From Christensenellaceae bacterium (GTDB lineage Bacteria > Bacillota > Clostridia > Christensenellales > Borkfalkiaceae), in NCBI GenBank assembly GCA_022768945.1, contig JALEKY010000024.1, forward strand, positions 1 to 64,000: a DNA stretch of 64,000 nt, read 5' to 3'. Positions 35,513 to 43,221 of this stretch are shown one piece after another. The stretch's first letter is position 1. Each line of letters opens with the position of its first letter. The notes below the pieces were generated by a model. The model searched no databases. It saw nothing but the letters and a program-made list of their open reading frames with translations, and was not told the DNA's origin. A program made the position numbers and the translations under genes.

Positions 35513-36427
35513 ATGAGAACGACATTAAATAAAAGATTAAAAACGATTGTCGCGTCGGTTGTTTTGTTTGTTATGACGGTAATGAGCGGTTTTGCTTGTT
35601 CTTCGCCCGAAACCTCGGGAGAAAGCGCGGGCGTAAAAAAGGCTAAAGTGATTATTCTCGCCGGTCAGTCGAATATGGAAGGCTGGACTTTTTCCCGCTA
35701 TGCTCAAGCGAACCTCGGAGAAGAAGAGTATAGAAGCTACGATAAAGGCTCTGCCAACGTGAGGATAGCTTTCTATAAGAATTCGGTTTCGGGTAACGGA
35801 AATCCGTTCGGAACGGTTCGTTTCGGTCTCGGAATGGAAAGCGCGCGTTTCGGTCCGGAGATAGGCATTGCGAGTGAACTGAAGAAAGATTCTTCTACAA
35901 AATATTATATAATAAAGTACGCCGTCGGCGGAACAAACCTTTACAACGATTGGCGAGCGCCTTCTACGGGTAATACCGGGGCGATGTATAAGGGTTTAGT
36001 CGATTATGTCTCTTCCGTACTCGGATATCTTGTCGAGCAAAGAGTGGACTTCGAAATTACCGATTTCTGTTTTATGCAGGGAGAAGCCGACTGCGATACG
36101 CTTTCGCACGCCGAAGCATATTACTCTAACCTTTCCGCTTTAAAAAAGGATATAAGAGAAACTCTTGGTTTCTTCGCTTCGGAAAAGGGGATAAGGTTTA
36201 TAGACGGGGCTGTGTCGGACGTCGGTATGTGGCAGTACTACGCAACGGTTAACATCGCTAAAAAAACTCTTGCCGAAGAGGACGGAAACAGCGTGTTTAT
36301 AGACACCATAGCCGAGGGCTTGAAGACAACGGAGGAACCCGCGAATTCGCCCGACAAAGCGCATTACGACTCGCTTTCTATGATAAAACTCGGCAAATTG
36401 TTCGGAGGCGCTATATTGTCCGAATAA
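35513..36427 (+). CDS. Secreted carbohydrate acetylesterase (SGNH / sialate O-acetylesterase-like)
   Basis: A 304-residue lipoprotein (Cys29 in GFAC). The SGNH hydrolase nucleophile motif is AGQSNMEGW with Ser53; the Gly and Asn of the oxyanion hole are probably in YAVGGTNLYND and the C-terminal acid-base pair in DKAHYD (Asp281, His284). The glutamine-rich FCFMQGEADC block is typical of DUF303/CE6-type acetyl xylan or sialate esterases. It would remove acetyl groups from plant-derived glycans that accompany fructan. Last gene of the operon. Confidence 0.78.
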   Translation: MRTTLNKRLKTIVASVVLFVMTVMSGFACSSPETSGESAGVKKAKVIILAGQSNMEGWTFSRYAQANLGEEEYRSYDKGSANVRIAFYKNSVSGNGNPFGTVRFGLGMESARFGPEIGIASELKKDSSTKYYIIKYAVGGTNLYNDWRAPSTGNTGAMYKGLVDYVSSVLGYLVEQRVDFEITDFCFMQGEADCDTLSHAEAYYSNLSALKKDIRETLGFFASEKGIRFIDGAVSDVGMWQYYATVNIAKKTLAEEDGNSVFIDTIAEGLKTTEEPANSPDKAHYDSLSMIKLGKLFGGAILSE

Positions 36428-36476
36428 AAGCGTTATTTCGACGTTAAATATATAATAAAGAAATATACAATGGAAA

Positions 36477-36509
36477 AAGCGGCTTGCGAATACGCTTCGC
36501 AAGCCGCTT
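36477..36509. terminator. Bidirectional terminator between the fructan operon and the flippase-like gene
   Basis: Perfect 14-bp stem, AAGCGGCTTGCGAA (36477-36490) with TTCGCAAGCCGCTT (36496-36509); minus-strand side runs into TTTTTCC, plus-strand side into GATTGTTTTT. Confidence 0.9.
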
Positions 36510-36525
36510 GATTGTTTTTCGAATA

Positions 36526-37950
36526 TTATTTCGACTTTGTCGTTTTCTGCATACGGTTTTTTCTTATTCCGTTCGCGATGATTACGTAAAGTCCGAGAGC
36601 GAGAGTGGTGTAATAAGTGATGATTCTCCATATAAACATCGGCCAGAAGCTGCCGAAAACCACGTAGAAACTTCCTTCGGAAGCGCCCGCCGTGCCGGGG
36701 GTGGGGATAAAGCTTACGGCTGCGTAAATCATTATCGTCATCGCCGTCATTTCAAGGAAGCTGTGACTCGTAATGCCGTTGAAGCAAGCCATCATAACAA
36801 AGTACGTTACCGACATTTCGCTGAACTTTTCCATAATAGAGAGGAGATAGCCGAGGAAGATAACCATTTTGGATTTTGCCATATAGCGTACGCTTATACG
36901 GTAATCGTTTATGGTGTTTATCGTTTTTTCCTGCGATTTTGCGGGATCTTTTATTATGTGTATTTTTGCTAAAACCTTAATAAAGAAGAAGCAGATCTTT
37001 TTTGTCGTTCCGGGTAAAACCGAAAGAAATATAATAGCGAGAGGAGTCAGCGAGTTTATGCCCATGCCTACGTAAGCCATAACTCTTATCGGAGTGGACA
37101 CCGACGAGCCGAAGAAGATGATGCTGATAATCGCAATCGTTAAAAATCCGCAGGTGCCGAGGAGAAGTTGAACTATCGGCGCGGCGGTTGCCGTTCCCAC
37201 GGGTACGCCGTTTTGCGACAGGTAATAAGCCTGAAAAGGTTGACCGCCTATTGCAAGCGGGGTAATGTTATCGTAATACTTCCCCAAAATAACGCTTTTT
37301 ATAATCGGCTTTATTTTGCATTTACCTGTTGACGCTTTTATCATCAAAGCGATTTTCATAACCTGGAAAACGTACAGAAGTAAGAACGCTACGACGCCGA
37401 GAAGCAGGAAATACCAGTTTTTCGCAATGGAGTTTAAAATCGCGCCGAGTGTGTTCGTTTCTTCCTGCTTTGTGCCGCCGAACTCGAACATCGCGGTAAT
37501 CGCGATAACAATTACGTTTACGGCTATAAACAAAATAAGCGACCAGTTTTTCTTTTTGCGTTTAGCGGAGTTGTTAGTGTGCTTATGTTTGATGCTGTCG
37601 TCTATATCGAGTGCGGAAAGAGGAATGTCCACAAAACCTTTGTCTTCCTTGTTTGCGTCGGAAGGCGTTTCGCTTTGCTCCGTTTGTTCCGCGTTATCGC
37701 CGTCGGTTTTTTCTCCCACGGCGTCGGTCGGAACGTCGTCGCCCGCCTGTTTTCCTTCGGTTTTTTCGATATTATCGACGGAGTCTTTATCCGAAACAAT
37801 CGGCTTATCCGTTAAATCGTCGGCGGAAACGGGAGTTCCGAGGACGGGTGCGTCAGTTTCGTTTTCCGCTTCGGGAGACGACGCGCCGTCGATATTTGTT
37901 GTGAGCTCTTCGCCGTTTACGGGGAAAGAATCTTTTTGAAGCTCGTTCAT
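36526..37950 (-). CDS. Lysylphosphatidylglycerol-synthase-type (UPF0104) membrane protein with acidic N-terminal extension
   Basis: A 474-residue protein. The last 340 residues have about eight helices and the conserved LPG_synthase_TM motifs (PLAIGGQPFQAYYL and FIPTPGTAGASEG). Proteins of this family act as lipid flippases or glycolipid-associated membrane proteins; the soluble aminoacyl transferase domain of MprF is absent. The first 130 residues are disordered and strongly acidic (many Glu/Asp/Thr), followed by a basic KHKHTNNSAKRKKK stretch before the first helix. It follows rplI by 85 bases and shares its promoter; GGAG precedes the ATG. Confidence 0.8.
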   Translation of the reverse strand: MNELQKDSFPVNGEELTTNIDGASSPEAENETDAPVLGTPVSADDLTDKPIVSDKDSVDNIEKTEGKQAGDDVPTDAVGEKTDGDNAEQTEQSETPSDANKEDKGFVDIPLSALDIDDSIKHKHTNNSAKRKKKNWSLILFIAVNVIVIAITAMFEFGGTKQEETNTLGAILNSIAKNWYFLLLGVVAFLLLYVFQVMKIALMIKASTGKCKIKPIIKSVILGKYYDNITPLAIGGQPFQAYYLSQNGVPVGTATAAPIVQLLLGTCGFLTIAIISIIFFGSSVSTPIRVMAYVGMGINSLTPLAIIFLSVLPGTTKKICFFFIKVLAKIHIIKDPAKSQEKTINTINDYRISVRYMAKSKMVIFLGYLLSIMEKFSEMSVTYFVMMACFNGITSHSFLEMTAMTIMIYAAVSFIPTPGTAGASEGSFYVVFGSFWPMFIWRIITYYTTLALGLYVIIANGIRKNRMQKTTKSK

Positions 37951-38035
37951 GATTTCTCCGAAAAATATGTGTTTGGTTTTCGTATGCGATATACGAAAAG
38001 ATTGGAGTTGTTGAGCCGCGTGCTTTTAACGTGCG

Positions 38036-38482
38036 TTACTGAGCCGAAACGACCTTTACTACGATTTTACTCGAAATATTGGGTAGAAGCTTAACTTCCA
38101 CGTAATAGACGCCTACGTTTTTGATAGGCTCTTTCATTACGATTTTCTTTTTGTCGATTTCGTAGCCGAGTTTGTTAAGTCCGTCCGCGATTTCCTGAGA
38201 GGTAACGGAGCCGAAGATCTTTCCTTTTTCGCCGCATTTGACGCTTACGGTAACCTCCGCAAGGTTCATTTTTTTGGAAAGTTCCATACATCTTGCGATT
38301 TCCTCGCGACGTTTTCTTTCTTCCGCTTCTTTTTTTATCGTCAGACTGTTTACGCTTACCGCGTCCGCGGGGGTTGCGAGGTTCTTCTTGAAGAGGCAAT
38401 TTCTTGCGTAACCGTCGCTTACTTCTTTAATTTCGCCTTTTTTGCCCGTGCCTTTCACGTCAGCCGTTAAAATTACCTTCAT
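38036..38482 (-). CDS. rplI: 50S ribosomal protein L9
   Basis: A 148-residue ribosomal protein. The N-terminal 23S rRNA-binding domain shows the L9 signature [18 protein letters not shown] (about 13-30) ahead of the long connecting helix (about 41-75) and the C-terminal domain ([16 protein letters not shown], about 86-101). Length is normal. The mRNA leader from the promoter at 38625-38653 is about 135 nt and contains an AACGC/GCGTT hairpin, possibly an expression control element. Confidence 0.97.
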   Translation of the reverse strand: MKVILTADVKGTGKKGEIKEVSDGYARNCLFKKNLATPADAVSVNSLTIKKEAEERKRREEIARCMELSKKMNLAEVTVSVKCGEKGKIFGSVTSQEIADGLNKLGYEIDKKKIVMKEPIKNVGVYYVEVKLLPNISSKIVVKVVSAQ

Positions 38483-38624
38483 AATCAGACTCCTTACTGA
38501 AAAATTACTTGAAATATCATATAAAAATCGGGAGGGAAAGTGGGTAACGCCGTCGGTAAAAAAACAGCGTTTTAACTCTATTCGAGCCGTAAACCCGTAC
38601 CCTAACCCATTTTAAACTAAAAAA

Positions 38625-38653
38625 ATTATACATTATATGGTATTAAAAGTCAA
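38625..38653 (-). promoter_or_regulatory. Promoter of rplI and the flippase-like gene
   Basis: Minus strand TTGACT (38653-38648), 17-bp spacer, TATAAT (38630-38625). Confidence 0.75.
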
Positions 38654-38704
38654 TTATAATAAGTGTCCGTTTGAACATAATAATAAAAAAAGGGAGGTGA
38701 AAAA

Positions 38705-38854
38705 ATGATTAACGAAAGCATTAAGTGCGACGTAAACTCGTGCAAGTACAACTGCGAAGGTAAAAACTGTTCGCTCGGTCAGGTGAAAATCACGACGGAT
38801 TGTACCGACTGCACCTGTTGCGACAGCTTCAGCTTCAAGGAAAGCAGAGAATAA
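38705..38854 (+). CDS. DUF1540 domain protein (49 aa)
   Basis: A 49-residue cysteine-rich protein below usual cutoffs. GGGAGGTG lies eight bases before the ATG and a terminator follows. Eight cysteines are spaced as in DUF1540 (SIKCDVNSCKYN, then NCSLGQVKI, then CTDCTCCDSF), presumably binding metal. DUF1540 proteins are widespread in spore-forming Clostridia and some are spore proteins, in line with the sporulation genes nearby. Confidence 0.85.
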   Translation: MINESIKCDVNSCKYNCEGKNCSLGQVKITTDCTDCTCCDSFSFKESRE

Positions 38855-38873
38855 TAGGTCAAATAAAGAAAAG

Positions 38874-38916
38874 CCCGCGGGGAGAACGAGAAAGAGACTT
38901 CCCTCGGGTTTTTTCT
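38874..38916 (+). terminator. Terminator of the DUF1540 gene
   Basis: CCCG-GGGA (from 38874) pairs with TCCC-CGGG (ending 38908), followed by TTTTTT. Confidence 0.75.
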
Positions 38917-38945
38917 TATTAGCCGAAAACCGAACTTGAATCCGT

Positions 38946-38974
38946 TTGACTATTCGTTTTTCATCTGTTATAAT
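38946..38974 (+). promoter_or_regulatory. Promoter of the acidic repeat protein gene
   Basis: TTGACT (38946-38951), 17-bp spacer, TATAAT (38969-38974); AAGGAG then precedes the ATG at 39013. Confidence 0.75.
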
Positions 38975-39012
38975 TAACATACGGAAAAATACCGTTCAAG
39001 GAGAATTATACC

Positions 39013-40935
39013 ATGAAAGAATGCGCTTGCACAGAACAAAGCAGCCTTGGCGAGTACTGCTGCGGGTACGAATGTTTTCGCGGCAATATTCCATATGCCT
39101 TAAAGAAAAAAAGAGGCATCAGGTCACGCAGATATCGCCCGTTACATGTTAAAAAAGCAGATCACTTGTCCGAAACTAAGGAGTGTATGGACGGTAGTAT
39201 CGGGGAAATAGTAAACGAAGAGATAAAAGAAACTCTTTCCGCTACGGAGGAGGTAGCTTCGGAAAACGTCGCGGCTTCTTGCGAGGAAACGCCTGCGGCG
39301 GAAAGCCCGGAAACAGCCGAAGAAACGGCGGCAGAGGAACTTCCGATCGAACCGACCGAAGAGCAAACGGAAGAAGGAACTGTTTCCGAGGAAAATGCGG
39401 AAGAAGAAACCGAACAGGAAGAACTGCCCGAAGAGGAAGAAAAAGAACTTCCGGCAGAAGAGAAGGAAGAGCAACCCGAAGGACTTCCAGTAGAAGAGGA
39501 AAAAGAACTTTCCGAAGAGGAAATCCCGGAGGAAAAGACGGAAGAGGACTTCTCTGAACGTGAAGCTACGGTTACCGAAGATACGGAGGATAAGACTGAA
39601 GAACCGCTCGAAGAAACCGCAAATGAACAAACGGAGGCAGAGGAACTTCCGATCGAACCGACCGAAGAGCAAACGGAAGAAGGAACTGTTTCCGAGGAAA
39701 ATGCGGAAGAAGAAACCGAACAGGAAGAACTTCCCGTAGAAGAGGAAAAAGAACTTCCGGCAGAAGAGAAGGAAGAGCAGCCCGAGAAGGCTTCCGAAGA
39801 ACTCGAGATAGAAGAAAACGAAGAAGATCAGGACGCGTTCTCTTGCGTAGAGGACGAAATACTGCTTGACGTTCCGGACGACGAAGAACCCGAAGAAGTT
39901 TCGGTAGAATTGCCCGCGGGCGAAGCGACCGAGGAAGAAGAAACGGAGCCTTCCGTCGAAATAGAACTTCCGGCAGAAGAAGAGGAAAAAGAAGAGACTA
40001 AAGAAGAGCCGGAAATCGTTATCAACGACGAAGAAGCGGCCGAAAACGCGGAAGAACCTGCAAAAACGGAAGAAAACGTTCAGGAGCCGCTGACCGAAGT
40101 ATCCGAGGAAATCGGAGAATCGGAAGCGAAAACCGGAGATACCGCGGCAGTCGAAGAGACGACTGAAACGAAAGCGGACGAAAAGACAGAAGAAGCAACC
40201 GAGACTGCAGAAGCAGCCGCAGAAGAAAGTTCCGAAGTTCCCGTGGAAGAGCCCGCAGAGGAAAGTCAGGAAGTTTCCGCCGAGGAAGCCGCGATGTTTA
40301 AAGAAGAGGAAGAGCCGGAAGAGAAACCCGATCCGGACGCCGCTTCGAAAGAAGAACATAAGCAGATGGTTGAAAAACTGCTTACCACGCTTGCCATTCC
40401 GCCGAGAAGAAAATACATTGCTCCTCCGTCGCTCGCGTCCGAGTCGGACGACGAATACACGGTGGAAGTTCTTACCAAGAGCGAAATGAAAGAGAACGTT
40501 CAGTCCGTTTTCAAAGCTCTCGTAAAAGAAGGCGTGAAACTCGGTTATCTCGATAAGTATGACGGACTTTCTCCCGCCGAAATCAAAGAGGAATACGAAG
40601 GCGAACTCGTTTACGAAGTTGCCGAGCAGGAACTCAGAAAAATCGCTCTCGGAATTTCCGAGGTAAAGGGCGAAAAGAAAGTAAGCGTTTACGCGTTCAG
40701 TTGGGACGGTACTGATCTGCATCATCTCGGTTATCTCAACGAACCTGAAAAAGCGGAAAAAGTTATCCCGTTTATCGAAAACAAAGATGACTACATATTC
40801 AATATTTGCGGCATAATAACAGGCGGCAAATATAAATCGGTCGAAAAGGACGCGAGCGGTAAAATCAAAATTAAAAACTGCGAAGGTCTTCCTTACGGAA
40901 TCGAACTCGATATAACCGTTTATAAAAAGGCTTAA
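39013..40935 (+). CDS. Acidic repeat protein with N-terminal Cys cluster and folded C-terminal domain
   Basis: A 640-residue protein of unknown function. Residues 1-50 are basic with five cysteines (CAC, CCGYEC) and no signal peptide. Residues 60-455 are extremely acidic, dominated by Glu with Pro, Thr and Ala, and contain two near-identical 50-residue blocks 102 residues apart. The last 180 residues (about 460-640) have ordinary composition with alternating helices and strands and look like a folded domain. No transmembrane helix is seen. The design (metal-binding or nucleic-acid-binding head, acidic linker, globular tail) could fit a cytoplasmic scaffold or polyanion-mimic; this is inference. 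Own promoter and terminator. Confidence 0.7.
   Translation: MKECACTEQSSLGEYCCGYECFRGNIPYALKKKRGIRSRRYRPLHVKKADHLSETKECMDGSIGEIVNEEIKETLSATEEVASENVAASCEETPAAESPETAEETAAEELPIEPTEEQTEEGTVSEENAEEETEQEELPEEEEKELPAEEKEEQPEGLPVEEEKELSEEEIPEEKTEEDFSEREATVTEDTEDKTEEPLEETANEQTEAEELPIEPTEEQTEEGTVSEENAEEETEQEELPVEEEKELPAEEKEEQPEKASEELEIEENEEDQDAFSCVEDEILLDVPDDEEPEEVSVELPAGEATEEEETEPSVEIELPAEEEEKEETKEEPEIVINDEEAAENAEEPAKTEENVQEPLTEVSEEIGESEAKTGDTAAVEETTETKADEKTEEATETAEAAAEESSEVPVEEPAEESQEVSAEEAAMFKEEEEPEEKPDPDAASKEEHKQMVEKLLTTLAIPPRRKYIAPPSLASESDDEYTVEVLTKSEMKENVQSVFKALVKEGVKLGYLDKYDGLSPAEIKEEYEGELVYEVAEQELRKIALGISEVKGEKKVSVYAFSWDGTDLHHLGYLNEPEKAEKVIPFIENKDDYIFNICGIITGGKYKSVEKDASGKIKIKNCEGLPYGIELDITVYKKA
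39331..39786 (+). repeat. Pair of 150-bp direct repeats inside the acidic protein gene
   Basis: 39331-39480 is repeated at 39637-39786, offset 306 bp, almost identical at the DNA level except for a short stretch coding LPEEEE versus LPVEEE. Recombination between the copies would delete exactly 102 codons and keep the frame. Confidence 0.9.
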
Positions 40936-40955
40936 AAATTAAATAGTTTTTCAGG

Positions 40956-40986
40956 CGGGGCGAATTGTTCGCCCCGTCGATTTTTT
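40956..40986 (+). terminator. Terminator of the acidic repeat protein gene
   Basis: CGGGGCGAA (40956-40964) pairs with TTCGCCCCG (40968-40976), then GTCGATTTTTT. Confidence 0.8.
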
Positions 40987-41103
40987 AATTCAAATATATA
41001 AATTGCCTTCCGTTACCGAAAGCCATGAAATTTTATAAATATCGTTCTTAATTCGCCTATCCGAACATAAAGTAAAACAGAAATAAAAAAGGAAGGTGCT
41101 GAT

Positions 41104-41874
41104 ATGAACGATACAGATTACGCGGCAATGATAGAAATTCCGGTCGACACAACGGAAGTCGTCACTAAAAAGCGCAGATTCAAGCTGAGCGGCGAAGACG
41201 CAAAGCGCAGACTTATGCGTGCGATCAACAGGGATATGGAAGAAGAGAGCGAAGATAATTACGTTCCCGAAACGGATTCGGTATCCGTTACGACCGCAAA
41301 GAAAGAAAAAAGCCGCGAAAGAGGACTCAAAAAGTCGGTTGCGGGAGATGGCGAAAAGGGGCGTTTCGATATAGTCGCGGCGCAGATAGCCGTGGTGGTC
41401 GCGCTTCTTTTAACCGTTTTGCTTACCAATATCTTCTGGCAGGAAAGCGGCATAAACAAGCTTGTTAAATCGGTGTTTACGGAGAATACGCAAGTAGAAG
41501 AAGAGCAGGACGTTTCTTACGATAAGTTCTCGGCGTTCTCGCCCGTACGTACTTCCGACCTCTCTCTTTCCGAGGGCGTAATGACTTTCTCCGGCAAGGG
41601 CAGCATTTACTCGGTTGCGGACGGAGTTGTTACGAAAGTGGCTCAAAACGAAGCTAAAACGGATAAAAAGGACGTTTATATAACTTTCAGTCCGAGCTTT
41701 TCGGCGTTGATTTCCGGCGTGGATTTTGCCTATTACAATCCCGGCGATAAGGTGTATAAATCAGTTCCCGTGTGTTATACCTCGGGCGGCGATGTCAGCG
41801 TGTACTTATACAGCAACGGTAAACTTCTTAAGGATTATACCGTGGATAACGGGAAAATAATCTGGCAGAGCTGA
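41104..41874 (+). CDS. spoIVFA: SpoIVFA-like membrane protein with degenerate LytM/M23 domain
   Basis: A 256-residue bitopic protein. A basic and acidic cytoplasmic part (1-88) is followed by one transmembrane helix (about 89-110) and an extracytoplasmic beta-rich domain (about 150-256) with GKGSIYSVADGVVTKVAQNE and DVYITFSPSFSALISG, the pattern of an M23/LytM fold lacking its zinc ligands. Followed 34 bases later by an M50 protease, this matches SpoIVFA, the anchor and inhibitor of the SpoIVFB protease in the mother-cell sigma-K checkpoint. AAGGAAGGTG precedes the ATG. Confidence 0.72.
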   Translation: MNDTDYAAMIEIPVDTTEVVTKKRRFKLSGEDAKRRLMRAINRDMEEESEDNYVPETDSVSVTTAKKEKSRERGLKKSVAGDGEKGRFDIVAAQIAVVVALLLTVLLTNIFWQESGINKLVKSVFTENTQVEEEQDVSYDKFSAFSPVRTSDLSLSEGVMTFSGKGSIYSVADGVVTKVAQNEAKTDKKDVYITFSPSFSALISGVDFAYYNPGDKVYKSVPVCYTSGGDVSVYLYSNGKLLKDYTVDNGKIIWQS

Positions 41875-41908
41875 AACAGACTCTTTACCGACAAACGGCG
41901 ATAATTTA

Positions 41909-42772
41909 ATGAAGTACGGCGTTCACCCGCTATTCTTTTTATTCGGGTTATACTATGCTTTTACGGGCAGAATATTCGTTTTTCTCACGTTTACTTCGGT
42001 GGCGGTATTGCATGAGTTCGGTCACGCTCTTGTAGCGGCTTCGCTCGGCTACCGCCTTAATAAAATAACGCTTATGCCGTACGGCGCGGTTATTTCGGGC
42101 GATATAACAGGCTTAAGGTTTTCGGACGAAGTAAAAGTAGCTCTTGCCGGGCCGCTTACAAATCTGGCGTCTGCGGTGTTGTTCGTCGCTCTCTGGTGGG
42201 TTTTTCCGGAAACGTACGCTTATACCGATCTCGCGGTATCCGCAAGCCTGTCCGTCGCGCTTGTGAATTTGTTGCCGTGCGCCCCTCTCGACGGAGGAAG
42301 GATACTCGGCGCGGTGCTTTCCGCGTATTTCCCGAAAAAGACGGTTTCAATCGTAATGACGGCATCCGGAATAGCGTTTTCGTGCGTTTTAGGCGGTTTA
42401 TTTGTTGTTACGTGCTTCGGAAAAGTTAATTTTTCTATTCTGTTTTTCTCGTTGTTCGTTTTGTTCGGAACGATTTGCGTTTCGAAAGAGGCGAAGTATG
42501 TGAGAATTTACGACGGTTCGTTTTTCAGGGTTTTAAAAAGAGGCGGCACGATAAGAAGAATAGCCGTGGCGGAGGTTGTTTCTGTAAAAAGATTGCTTCT
42601 TTTGCTCGACAGCCGCTCGCTTAACGAAGTGTGCGTATTCGACGAAACCGCAAAGCTTAAAAAGGTTCTTTCTCAAACTGAATTGCACGCTCTTTTTTCC
42701 GGCGAAAACCTTTACAAAACGATAGGGGAAGCCATGGAAAACATGGAAAGAGGCGCGATTGAAAACGGTTGA
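41909..42772 (+). CDS. spoIVFB: SpoIVFB-like site-2 protease (M50)
   Basis: A 287-residue intramembrane metalloprotease with about six helices. Zinc ligands are HEFGH (His35, His39, catalytic Glu36) and the Asp128 in NLLPCAPLDGGR; the GPLTNLASA loop is also conserved. The C-terminal 85 residues are soluble and resemble a single CBS motif (VVSVKRLLLLLDSRSLNEVCVF), as in B. subtilis SpoIVFB, where it senses ATP. It should process pro-sigma-K under control of the SpoIVFA-like partner encoded just upstream. A terminator lies 150 bases downstream. Confidence 0.85.
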   Translation: MKYGVHPLFFLFGLYYAFTGRIFVFLTFTSVAVLHEFGHALVAASLGYRLNKITLMPYGAVISGDITGLRFSDEVKVALAGPLTNLASAVLFVALWWVFPETYAYTDLAVSASLSVALVNLLPCAPLDGGRILGAVLSAYFPKKTVSIVMTASGIAFSCVLGGLFVVTCFGKVNFSILFFSLFVLFGTICVSKEAKYVRIYDGSFFRVLKRGGTIRRIAVAEVVSVKRLLLLLDSRSLNEVCVFDETAKLKKVLSQTELHALFSGENLYKTIGEAMENMERGAIENG

Positions 42773-42922
42773 AAAATATGAGTAAAGCGATTAAACGGAT
42801 ATAATTTTTCTGTTTTTTTATCGATATTTTTATACCGTGAAATATACGATATTATGTCGTATTTTGACAAAAGTGTAAAAATATAACATCAATAAACGAA
42901 ATAATCAAATTTTTTAAAACGG

Positions 42923-42956
42923 AGCGTTAAGTTTTTACGGCTTAACGCTTTTTTTT
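42923..42956 (+). terminator. Terminator upstream of the succinate operon
   Basis: AGCGTTAAG (42923-42931) pairs with CTTAACGCT (42941-42949), followed by eight T residues. Confidence 0.85.
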
Positions 42957-42958
42957 GC

Positions 42959-42987
42959 TTGCTTAAGTTTTGCCGATGTGATATAAT
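42959..42987 (+). promoter_or_regulatory. Promoter of the mdh-fumC-hdr-flx-frd operon
   Basis: TTGCTT (42959-42964), 17-bp spacer, TATAAT (42982-42987). It is the only clear promoter found between the spoIVFB terminator and the terminator at 55831, so it probably drives all 12 genes. Confidence 0.65.
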
Positions 42988-43018
42988 TCATATGTTGTTT
43001 ACTTAATCGATATTTTTT

Positions 43019-43040
43019 TATCGATAAAATTTTATCGATA
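43019..43040. promoter_or_regulatory. 22-bp perfect palindrome, probable operator
   Basis: Arms TATCGATAAAA and its exact complement form a gap-free palindrome about 25 bases after the predicted transcription start. The core ATCGAT recurs 13 bp upstream (about 43007-43012) and near 42820. It is not the Rex consensus (TTGTTAA...TTAACAA). Position favours repression by a dimeric regulator encoded elsewhere. Confidence 0.55.
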
Positions 43041-43221
43041 GCAATCAGTTTGATATTACGTAGAAAAATTTAAATCGTAAAAAGCCTTATCAGATAGGAG
43101 TTAAGACTGCGAAAACGGAACGGAGAGGAAATAAATTTTTCGTTTTTCCAAAAAATAGTCTTATAACCGTTTATATAAGGTTAAATAAATAAGCAAATTT
43201 TTTATACAAGGAAGGTATGAT

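Larger units (their letters stand above)
42773..43221. other. Intergenic control region of the succinate operon
   Basis: These 449 AT-rich bases hold, in order, a terminator for spoIVFB (42923-42956), a promoter whose -35 abuts the terminator T run (42959-42987), two isolated ATCGAT-containing sites and one perfect palindrome (43019-43040), and a leader of about 230 nt before the mdh start. The leader has no recognisable riboswitch. An ATCGAT copy also lies upstream of the terminator at about 42820. Confidence 0.6.

Noticed and set aside
39331-39786. Direct repeats considered as a CRISPR array
   Set aside because: Only two 150-bp copies in frame inside a coding sequence, with no short regular repeats, spacers or cas genes.
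39142-40725. 527-codon Phe-rich frame antisense to the acidic repeat protein
   Set aside because: It is the complement of Glu codons (GAA/TTC); promoter, ribosome site and terminator support the plus-strand gene.
42959-43221. Rex (NADH-sensing) operator before mdh
   Set aside because: No TTGTTAA-type dyad; the palindrome present has an ATCGAT core.
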